Positions 17,720 through 25,243 of a stretch of DNA of 38,068 nucleotides are shown here, in pieces. The DNA comes from Acholeplasmataceae bacterium. GTDB taxonomy: Bacteria > Bacillota_I > Bacilli_A > Acholeplasmatales > UBA5453. The stretch is from positions 1-38,068 of the forward strand of contig JAAZKC010000101.1 in the NCBI GenBank assembly GCA_012800005.1. The letters are read 5' to 3'. The notes under the pieces were generated by a model. It saw only the letters and a program-made list of their open reading frames with translations. It was not told the origin of the DNA and searched no databases. The translations under genes were made by a program, and so were the position numbers. Position 1 is the first letter of the stretch. Each line of letters begins with the position of its first letter.

Positions 17720-18668
17720 GAAATTCGTTGTTGAGGTTTTTGGAGAATCTCATGGTGAAAGTATCGGTGTTATTGTTGATGGAATGAAGCCAGGGATTAA
17801 AGTTAATTATGATTTAATTAACGCTGATTTAGAAAGAAGAAGACCTAAAAGAGTTGGTGAAACAAAAAGAGTAGAAACTGACTTATATACTATTGAATCA
17901 GGTATCTATGAAGGTATTACTACTGGAACACCTTTATTAGTGCGCATTCCTAATATGAATATTAAATCTAAAGACTATGACTTTAAAGATATGCCACGAC
18001 CTTCTCATACTGATTATGTTAGTATGGTTAAGTATGGTCGTATATATCCTGGTTCTGGCCATTTTTCAGGGCGTATTACCGCAGGGATAGTTGTGGCGGG
18101 ATCGCTAGCTAAAATGATGTTTCCATATGAAATAGAAACTAAATTTTTAAAGGTTGGCAATAAAAAAGATAACGAAGATTTAGATTCATATATTGAAAAA
18201 ATAAGTGCACAAGGTAATTCTGTTGGAGCAATCTTAAAAGTAACAGTAAAAGGAGTTCCTGCGGGATTAGGTGAGCCATTTTTTGACAGTGTTGAATCAG
18301 TTGTTTCAGCTATGTTATATAGCATTCCTTCTGTTAAAGGAGTTTCTTTTGGAGTAGGGTTTAGTGGCATTTCATTATTAGGTAGTGAATATAATGATCC
18401 AATTATTAATGAAAAAGGTGAAACTAAAACTAACAATTCAGGAGGAATTAATGGAGGCATCACAAATGGTAATGATTTAATTATTAATGTCTTTATGCGT
18501 CCAGCATCAAGTATTAGCGTTCCTCAAGAAGTATATAGCTTTAAAACTAAAAGGTTAGAAACATTAGAAATTAAAGGTAGACATGATGCGTTCTTCCAAA
18601 GAAGAGCGGTAGTTGTGGTTGAAAATGCGATAATGATCGCGCTTGCGGATTTGAATTTACGTGTATAA
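17703..18668 (+). CDS. aroC: Chorismate synthase
   Basis: GESHGESIGVIVDGMKPG, RRRPKR, PRPSHTDY, GSGHFSGRITAGIV, GRHDAFFQRRAVVVVENA. ATG 17703 fits the AAGGAG SD better than GTG 17694. Confidence 0.93.
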   Translation: MNKFGKKFVVEVFGESHGESIGVIVDGMKPGIKVNYDLINADLERRRPKRVGETKRVETDLYTIESGIYEGITTGTPLLVRIPNMNIKSKDYDFKDMPRPSHTDYVSMVKYGRIYPGSGHFSGRITAGIVVAGSLAKMMFPYEIETKFLKVGNKKDNEDLDSYIEKISAQGNSVGAILKVTVKGVPAGLGEPFFDSVESVVSAMLYSIPSVKGVSFGVGFSGISLLGSEYNDPIINEKGETKTNNSGGINGGITNGNDLIINVFMRPASSISVPQEVYSFKTKRLETLEIKGRHDAFFQRRAVVVVENAIMIALADLNLRV

Positions 18669-20604
18669 GATTAAAGATGTTCCTTATGTAGGACCTAAAA
18701 CTCTATCGATTTTATATAAAGAAGGCATATTTACACCACTTGATATGCTTTTTAGGTTTCCTAAAAAATATGAATCTTTTATTGAAGATTCTTTATTATT
18801 AGCGGTTGATAAAACTATTGTTACAACCACTGGAATTGTTTGTAGCATACCTAAGGTTGTTAATCATAAACCACCACTAAAAAGCTTACAGTTTAATATT
18901 TTAGTAGATAACGAAATTTATAAAGTAGTAGCTTATAGACGGGAGTTTTTAAAAGACCAAATTAAAGAAAACCAAGAAATTCAAGTTAAAGGACAGTTCT
19001 TTAAAAAAAGAAAATTAATAAATGCTTCAAAAGTTAATTTAAAACCACTAAAAAGACAGTTAAAACCAATTTATGATATTGAAGGATTATATGATTCAAA
19101 TATTAGTAAAATTATTGTAAATATTTATAAAAATAAGATGGCTAATGTTTATGAAACCTTACCTAGAAGACTAATTAAAAAACGCGGATTAATGGATAGA
19201 TACGATATGGTTTATGCAATGCATTTTCCAACTCCAGAGACATTAGACCGTGCTTATAAAAGATTAAAATATGAAGAGGCTTTAAACTTTCAAATAAAAA
19301 TAATGACTGAAAGAATAAAGGCGGAAAAGACATATAAAGAACCTAAAAAATATGATTTAGAGAAAGTTAAAGAATTTATTAAAAAGATTCCTTATGAATT
19401 AACTAATGATCAAAAACAAGCGGTTAATGATATTTTCAAAGATTTTAAGAAAAACTATCCAGTTAAAAGATTAATTCAAGGTGATGTTGGAAGCGGGAAA
19501 ACCGTTGTTGTAGGGATTTCCATCTATGGGGCTAAGACTTCTGGATATCAAAGTGCGTTTATGGCACCTACTGAAATATTAGCTAGCCAACACTATGAAA
19601 CATTTATAAGAATGTTTCCTAATTTAAAGGTTGAATTATTAACTTCTTCAACTAAAAATAAAGAAGAAATTAAAGCTCGTGTTTTTAAAGGAGAAGTTGA
19701 TTTATTAATTGGTACACACGCTTTAATTACTGATGATACAGTATTTAAAAATTTAGGTTTTGTAATTATTGATGAACAGCACCGATTTGGAGTTATCGCA
19801 AGAGAAACTTTAGAGAAAAAAGGTACTACTGATATTGTTTACCTAACCGCAACCCCAATTCCTAGAACATTAGCGATAGTGTTATTTGGAGATATGGAAA
19901 TATCTAATATTAAAGAGATGCCAAAGGGAAGAAAAAAAGTTATTACAAGTTATTTTTCTAGTTCACAAAAAGAGGCAATTTATAATCATGTGAAAAAAGA
20001 AATAGATATAGGGAATAATGCTTATTTTGTAGTGCCATCTATTGAATCGGATAGAGGAGAAAATATTAATACTATTTATGAAGAGGTTAAAGATTTATTT
20101 TCTAATGTGTTTTTATTACATGGACAAATGGGTGGTAGTGAAAAACAAGAAATAATGGATGCGTTTAATAATACTAATGGAGCTGTGTTAATCTCAACAA
20201 CCGTTGTTGAAGTTGGTCTTGATATTAAACATGCGACAATAATGGTTATTTTTGATGGGGAATATTTTGGCTTATCTCAACTTCATCAACTTAGAGGTAG
20301 AGTGGGAAGAAGTGATAAGCAAAGCTATTGTTATGTAGTTAGTAATAAAGGCGATATTGAAAGACTTAAGACTTTTGAAAAAGAAGATGATGGTTTTAAA
20401 TTAAGTGAATTTGACTTATTAGATCGTGGTCCTGGAGAGTTTTTAGGAGTAAGGCAAAGTGGAGAAATTGACTTTAAATATGTTGATATAAATAATGACT
20501 ACAACCTTTTACTAACTGCGAAAGAAGATGCTTTAAGTGTTTTAAGAAAGGAAGAAGAATTAGCATATTATCTTAAATATCACACCATCAAAGAAAAAGA
20601 TTAA
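18661..20604 (+). CDS. recG: ATP-dependent DNA helicase RecG
   Basis: RLIQGDVGSGKT, MAPTEILASQHY, DEQHRFGVIARE, LTATPIPRTLAI, QLRGRVGRS. GTG start. Confidence 0.95.
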   Translation: MYKIKDVPYVGPKTLSILYKEGIFTPLDMLFRFPKKYESFIEDSLLLAVDKTIVTTTGIVCSIPKVVNHKPPLKSLQFNILVDNEIYKVVAYRREFLKDQIKENQEIQVKGQFFKKRKLINASKVNLKPLKRQLKPIYDIEGLYDSNISKIIVNIYKNKMANVYETLPRRLIKKRGLMDRYDMVYAMHFPTPETLDRAYKRLKYEEALNFQIKIMTERIKAEKTYKEPKKYDLEKVKEFIKKIPYELTNDQKQAVNDIFKDFKKNYPVKRLIQGDVGSGKTVVVGISIYGAKTSGYQSAFMAPTEILASQHYETFIRMFPNLKVELLTSSTKNKEEIKARVFKGEVDLLIGTHALITDDTVFKNLGFVIIDEQHRFGVIARETLEKKGTTDIVYLTATPIPRTLAIVLFGDMEISNIKEMPKGRKKVITSYFSSSQKEAIYNHVKKEIDIGNNAYFVVPSIESDRGENINTIYEEVKDLFSNVFLLHGQMGGSEKQEIMDAFNNTNGAVLISTTVVEVGLDIKHATIMVIFDGEYFGLSQLHQLRGRVGRSDKQSYCYVVSNKGDIERLKTFEKEDDGFKLSEFDLLDRGPGEFLGVRQSGEIDFKYVDINNDYNLLLTAKEDALSVLRKEEELAYYLKYHTIKEKD

Positions 20605-20609
20605 AAGTG

Positions 20610-20618
20610 TGTTATAAT
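20610..20618 (+). promoter_or_regulatory. Extended -10 promoter of plsX (TGTTATAAT)
   Basis: TGTTATAAT in the recG-plsX gap, 23 nt before ATG 20641. Confidence 0.55.
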
Positions 20619-20640
20619 AATAAAACTTTGAGGTGATTAT

Positions 20641-21657
20641 ATGATTAAAATTGCATTAGACGCAATGGGCGGAGATTTTGGCCCAGAAGTAACGATTAAA
20701 GGAGCTATGGAAGCTATAAAGGCATATGATGATTTAGAATTATATGTTTATGGTGATGAAAAAAAGATTAAGCCATACTTAACAAGCACAGAAAGAATCA
20801 CAATTATTCAAACTGATAAAGTTATTGATATGGGTGAAACTGATCCAATTAGAGTAATTAGAAATCAACGTGATTCATCAATGGTTATGGCTTTACAAAG
20901 TGTTAAAGATGGAGTAACTGATGGGGTTGTTTCTGCAGGTCCTACTCAAGCTTTAATCGTTGGAGCACATTTAGTTATTAGAAGAATGAAGGGAATGCAT
21001 AGAGTTGCGTTAGCTCCAATTATTCCTTCTTTTGATAGAAAAGGAAAAATTTTATTAGATGTTGGTGCGAATGTTGAACTTAGAGCGGAACACATCTTAG
21101 AGCTTGCGACTTTCGCAAGTGTTGTTGCTAAAAGTTATCTCCAAAGAGAAAATCCAACAGTAGGTCTTATTAATATTGGTGTTGAAAAGGGTAAAGGTAG
21201 ACAATTAGATAATGAATCTTATGAATTATTAGAAAAAAGCCCACACTTTACTTTTGTTGGAAATGTTGAAGCTAATGATATTTTAACAAATGATGCAGAT
21301 GTGTTAATTAATGATGGATTTACTGGAAATATTGTCTTAAAAACTATGGAAGGTTCAATGAAGACAATTGGAAAAATATTAAAACAAGAAATAAGTTCAT
21401 CTCTTGGCGGTAAAATTGGTTATTTATTTATGAAAAAGAATTTAAACCGCTTTAAGAAAAGATTTGATCCAAATGAAGTTGGTGGAGCGATGATTTTTGG
21501 AATTAATCATCCAGTTATTAAAGCTCACGGAGCTTCCAATAGTAAAGCTATTTTTAGCGCGATTGGTCAAGCAAGAACATTTATTAAAAATGATGTTGTT
21601 GGTGAGGCAGCGAAATTATTAAAGGAAATTAAGATAGAAAGTGAAGAAAATAATTGA
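20641..21657 (+). CDS. plsX: Phosphate acyltransferase PlsX
   Basis: IALDAMGGDFGPEVTIKGAMEA, DVGANVE, NDGFTGNIVLKTMEG, IKAHGASN. Confidence 0.95.
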   Translation: MIKIALDAMGGDFGPEVTIKGAMEAIKAYDDLELYVYGDEKKIKPYLTSTERITIIQTDKVIDMGETDPIRVIRNQRDSSMVMALQSVKDGVTDGVVSAGPTQALIVGAHLVIRRMKGMHRVALAPIIPSFDRKGKILLDVGANVELRAEHILELATFASVVAKSYLQRENPTVGLINIGVEKGKGRQLDNESYELLEKSPHFTFVGNVEANDILTNDADVLINDGFTGNIVLKTMEGSMKTIGKILKQEISSSLGGKIGYLFMKKNLNRFKKRFDPNEVGGAMIFGINHPVIKAHGASNSKAIFSAIGQARTFIKNDVVGEAAKLLKEIKIESEENN

Positions 21658-22306
21658 ATTAGAGAAAAAACTAAATCTAGAGTTTAATGATAGAAATATT
21701 CTAATTAAGGCAATGACACACTCTAGTTATTCTAATGAACATAATTTAGAAAGTAATGAAAGATTAGAATTTTTAGGGGATGCAGTGATTGGTTTTTTAA
21801 TGGGGGAATATTTATTTAATCAAGGCTTAAAGACAGAAGGAAAAATGACTAAAAGAAGAGCTGAATTGGTTTGTGAAGAAGCATTAACGTTATACGCAAA
21901 AAAACTTAATTTAAAGAGTTATTTAATTCTTGGAAAGGGCTCTATTCAATTAGGTGATAGAAACAATCCTTCAATTATTGCGGATGCGTTTGAGGCACTT
22001 TTTGGTGCGATTTATTTAGACCAAGGTTTTCATAAAACAAAAGAAATGTTTTATAATTTAGTAATTCCTTATGTTAAAAATGTTAGAATAAAAGACTTTA
22101 AATCTACACTTCAAGAATTTGTTCAAACAGATAGAAAAAACGTTTCTTATCATTTAGAAGAAGAAAAAGGACCAAGCCATGATAAAACATTTAAAGTGAG
22201 TGTAAGAATGGATAATATTATTTTAGGAGTTGGCATTGCTAAAACAAAAAAAGAAGCTGAACAAAAAGCGGCTGAAATTGCCCTTTCAATTTTAGCGAAG
22301 GAGTAA
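21641..22306 (+). CDS. rnc: Ribonuclease III
   Basis: NERLEFLGDAVIGFLMGEYLF, IIADAFEALFGAIYLDQG, C-terminal dsRBD-like GIAKTKKEAEQKAAEIAL. GTG start. Confidence 0.94.
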   Translation: MKKIIELEKKLNLEFNDRNILIKAMTHSSYSNEHNLESNERLEFLGDAVIGFLMGEYLFNQGLKTEGKMTKRRAELVCEEALTLYAKKLNLKSYLILGKGSIQLGDRNNPSIIADAFEALFGAIYLDQGFHKTKEMFYNLVIPYVKNVRIKDFKSTLQEFVQTDRKNVSYHLEEEKGPSHDKTFKVSVRMDNIILGVGIAKTKKEAEQKAAEIALSILAKE

Positions 22307-22310
22307 GAAT

Positions 22311-22925
22311 ATGTTAGAAAAAATATTTGAAGAAGGGTTACTCGATTACCAAAAATTATTATTAAGATTTTATTTAAAGTTAGAACTTACTCATGAAGAA
22401 TACATTATTTTACTTCATCTTTTTTCGCTTGCGGAAAAGAAACGCTATAACTTATCAACCCTCAGTTTAGCGAGAATGAGTGGTTTTAAACAAACTCAAG
22501 TTGGAGAAATTATTAACTCTTTATTTGAAAAAAATATTATTAATATTGAACTGGAAAAAAGAGAAGATAAAATGGGGGAAACATTTAAATTAACGCCATT
22601 TTTTCTAAAGATTTCAGAAATCTTTGAACGTGAACTTGAAGAAGAAAAAGAAGCGGAAAACTTATCAGATATTGAGGCTATTATTGAAAAAATTGAAGAA
22701 CTTCAAGGAAGGTCTTTAAGTTTTAATCATTTAGAAATGGTAAGACAATGGTTTAGTGAAAATTATAAGAAAAAAGAAATCGAAGAAGCGATTAAAATAA
22801 CTATTTCTCATAAAAGAAAATCAATTAACTATGTTGACAGGGTTTTAAGAAGTGAAATATCATTAGAGGCTAGTTCAATCGATGAAGAAACAGAAAAAGC
22901 ATTAAGAAGATTGGTAGGAAAATGA
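22311..22925 (+). CDS. dnaD: DnaD-domain primosomal protein
   Basis: N-terminal winged-helix-like region; C-term LEMVRQWFSENYKKKEIEEAIKITISHKRKSINYVDRVL typical of the DnaB_2/DnaD domain; adjacent to nth. Confidence 0.82.
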   Translation: MLEKIFEEGLLDYQKLLLRFYLKLELTHEEYIILLHLFSLAEKKRYNLSTLSLARMSGFKQTQVGEIINSLFEKNIINIELEKREDKMGETFKLTPFFLKISEIFERELEEEKEAENLSDIEAIIEKIEELQGRSLSFNHLEMVRQWFSENYKKKEIEEAIKITISHKRKSINYVDRVLRSEISLEASSIDEETEKALRRLVGK

Positions 22926-23554
22926 GCATAAAAAGTAAAAAAATAATAGAAGCATTAGACAGTTTATTTCCTAACGCAAAAATAGAACTAACACATAAAA
23001 ATACTTATGAATTAATAATCGCAGTTATTTTGTCGGCTCAAACTACTGATGTAAGTGTTAATAAAGTAACGCCTAAACTATTTAAAAAATATCCTAATAT
23101 TGATACCTTATCTAAAGCAAATATAGAAGATGTGATAAAAATTATTAAAAGTATTGGTCTTTATAGAACAAAGGCTAAAAATATTATTTTAATGGCTAAT
23201 CAAGTAAAAGATAATTTTAATGGAGAAATTCCTAACACAAGAACTGACTTAGAAAGTTTAGCTGGTGTTGGAAGAAAGACTGCGAATGTAGTTTTAGCGA
23301 ACGCTTTTGATAAAGATGTGATAGCGGTAGATACGCATATACACAGAATATCTATAAGATTGGGAATTGCTAAAAAGACTGCAAATGCTAGAGAAGTAGA
23401 AGAAAGTTTATATAAGTTTTTCCCCAAAGAAAACTATTTAAAATTACATCATCAATTAATCTTTTTTGGAAGATATCATTGTTTAGCTAGAAATCCAAAG
23501 TGTTTAAATTGCCCTTTGTATGACATTTGTGTATATGAAAATAAAATGGCTTAA
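22922..23554 (+). CDS. nth: Endonuclease III
   Basis: LILSAQTTD-type region VILSAQTTDVSVNKVTP, LAGVGRKTANVVLANAF, VDTHIHRIS, CLARNPKCLNCPLYDIC [4Fe-4S] cluster. Confidence 0.95.
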   Translation: MSIKSKKIIEALDSLFPNAKIELTHKNTYELIIAVILSAQTTDVSVNKVTPKLFKKYPNIDTLSKANIEDVIKIIKSIGLYRTKAKNIILMANQVKDNFNGEIPNTRTDLESLAGVGRKTANVVLANAFDKDVIAVDTHIHRISIRLGIAKKTANAREVEESLYKFFPKENYLKLHHQLIFFGRYHCLARNPKCLNCPLYDICVYENKMA

Positions 23555-23574
23555 AATCGAGATAAAATACACTC

Positions 23575-23598
23575 ACACCCTTTTAGGGTGTTTTTTTT
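23575..23598 (+). terminator. Rho-independent terminator after nth
   Basis: ACACCCT-TTT-AGGGTGT followed by 7-8 T. Confidence 0.8.
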
Positions 23599-23620
23599 CT
23601 CAAAAAAAATTTTGAGAAAA
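23595..23620. repeat. Second hairpin overlapping the terminator T-tail
   Basis: TTTTCTCAAAA (23595-23605) / TTTTGAGAAAA (23610-23620), perfect 11 bp, AAAA loop. Confidence 0.6.
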
Positions 23621-23690
23621 CCGCTAGACCTTTTAAAATGAAGTTGCAAACCTAATTTTGTAAATATAAAAAAGAAAGGAAGGAGATATA

Positions 23691-24899
23691 ATGTATAAAA
23701 AGAATACATATTTGCTTGATAAAATTAGGCAAAAAGTAAGAAAAGATTTACAAACACAAAGTAAATTAGGTCCAACCATAAAACAAAGAAGAAAGGAGAA
23801 AGATTTAACACTTAGTCAACTAAGTGAAAAATATGAGGTTTCAATTTCATATATTTCTAAGGTTGAAAACGATTTGATAAAACCTAATATTGATTATATT
23901 AATCCAATGTTAGCGGGTCTTGGAATTAATGAAGAAATTTTTAAACTTAGTGAAGAAATGGATAAGTGGTATAAATTGGCAATTGAATATCATATTGATA
24001 AAAAAAACAATAGGAAAGTTTTATATGATTTTGCTAATGAAAGAAAAGATTTTCAAGCTAAATTAATTCTTTTTAGTTTACTAGTGAAAGAAAATAATTT
24101 TAAAAAAGCTACAAAACTTTTAGATGCTTTAATTTATAGCATTGATCAAATGACACCGATTGAGTTAGGATTATTTGTGTTTTCTTTAGTAGAATATGAA
24201 ATTAATGGTGGAAACATTATTTCTGCATCACAAATCTTTGCGGAAATGAATTCTACTTATTTAGTTTGTTCAGGGCTTAAATTATGGGCTTTTAAAATTG
24301 CTTTTGAAATTAGTAAGTATCACTCTTCACTACAACAGTATGAAAGCATTTATCATGAGTATAATAAAAAATTACTTAAACATAACATGCTTGATGTAAT
24401 AATCAGAAACAGAGAAATATTTAACGGTCAACAAATATTTAGTAGCCCACTTTTACTAGAAGAATGTCTTGATGAAGAGATGAAAAAAAACTATCGGGTT
24501 TCTTTAATTCTTCACGAAGAATATGAGACTTTTTTAAAACTTAAAGAAGAATACGATTTAGCTCAAGTTTTATATGAAGAGATAGTTTTAAAGAAAAAGC
24601 CTAAATATGAAAAAATTATTTTTGAGCCTAATTTATTTGAAGAGACTTTGTTAGAATATTTCAAGATGAAATATGAAAAAGGCAAAGAAAGTTATTTTTT
24701 AAGAGAAATTGTGTTTTCTAAAAATGAAGTTAGTCAACATCATTACGTTTCTTTATTTTTCGCAAAAAGATTAATAAAATTACTTTCAAGTAAAAACAGG
24801 TATAAAGAATGTTGTTTGATTTTAGAAAGATTAAAAGAAATCGAAAGAAATAAAAATAAAACAATGAATTTTTTAAAGAATTTAAGTTTTTCCCTATAA
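23691..24899 (+). CDS. XRE-family HTH regulator with a long helical (TPR-like?) C-terminal region
   Basis: IKQRRKEKDLTLSQLSEKYEVSISYISKVENDLIKPNIDYINPML HTH; ~300-aa helix-rich C-terminus; AAGGAAGGAG SD. Confidence 0.75.
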   Translation: MYKKNTYLLDKIRQKVRKDLQTQSKLGPTIKQRRKEKDLTLSQLSEKYEVSISYISKVENDLIKPNIDYINPMLAGLGINEEIFKLSEEMDKWYKLAIEYHIDKKNNRKVLYDFANERKDFQAKLILFSLLVKENNFKKATKLLDALIYSIDQMTPIELGLFVFSLVEYEINGGNIISASQIFAEMNSTYLVCSGLKLWAFKIAFEISKYHSSLQQYESIYHEYNKKLLKHNMLDVIIRNREIFNGQQIFSSPLLLEECLDEEMKKNYRVSLILHEEYETFLKLKEEYDLAQVLYEEIVLKKKPKYEKIIFEPNLFEETLLEYFKMKYEKGKESYFLREIVFSKNEVSQHHYVSLFFAKRLIKLLSSKNRYKECCLILERLKEIERNKNKTMNFLKNLSFSL

Positions 24900-24924
24900 G
24901 ATTGATTTTTTACGATATAATGGT

Positions 24925-24944
24925 TTGCAAATAATTGCCAATAA
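24925..24944. repeat. Tandem 10-bp repeat, candidate operator
   Basis: TTGCAAATAA (24925-24934) + TTGCCAATAA (24935-24944), one mismatch; directly after TATAAT at 24916-24921. Confidence 0.5.
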
Positions 24945-24991
24945 AGTCTTGCTTTGATTAAATTATACTTAGGGTATAGGAAGGTAAAAGT

Positions 24992-25036
24992 ATGAAAAGA
25001 CTTATGCAATTATTTAATGTCATAATAGATTATTAA
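24992..25036 (+). CDS. Tiny ORF (14 aa) MKRLMQLFNVIIDY
   Basis: GGAAGG SD 8 nt upstream of the ATG; same frame as the 22-aa ORF after one stop. Confidence 0.3.
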   Translation: MKRLMQLFNVIIDY

Positions 25037-25039
25037 TTA

Positions 25040-25108
25040 ATGATTCTTGCAATCATTTTTTCGTCGTTCCTGACCGCTTTATTATATATTTTGAGTACTT
25101 CGTTTTAA
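25040..25108 (+). CDS. Tiny hydrophobic ORF (22 aa) MILAIIFSSFLTALLYILSTSF
   Basis: Uncharged, TM-like sequence; starts 3 nt after the upstream tiny ORF stop; no SD of its own. Confidence 0.35.
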   Translation: MILAIIFSSFLTALLYILSTSF

Positions 25109-25123
25109 GGAAGGTTGATTTAA

Positions 25124-25165
25124 ATGAACATAGAATTTAAATTATTTATTAAAAAAATATATTAA
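25124..25165 (+). CDS. Tiny ORF (13 aa) MNIEFKLFIKKIY
   Basis: AAGGAAGG SD at 25107-25114 with 9-nt spacing to the ATG. Confidence 0.25.
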   Translation: MNIEFKLFIKKIY

Positions 25166-25243
25166 ATATATTACCGGCGAGTGATGTCTTTTCTTTTTAA
25201 AGTAAAAAAGATTTATTTTTGTATATATCAAATGGGTGATAGT

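Noticed and set aside
18014-18463. 149-aa minus-strand ORF inside aroC
   Set aside because: Antisense to clear chorismate synthase motifs; low-complexity P/S/T-rich composition typical of shadow ORFs.
23200-23427. 75-aa minus-strand ORF in nth
   Set aside because: Antisense to conserved endonuclease III sequence.
24743-25009. 88-aa minus-strand ORF across the end of the XRE gene
   Set aside because: Mostly antisense to the regulator; no domain. The + strand tiny ORFs with SDs are the better reading.
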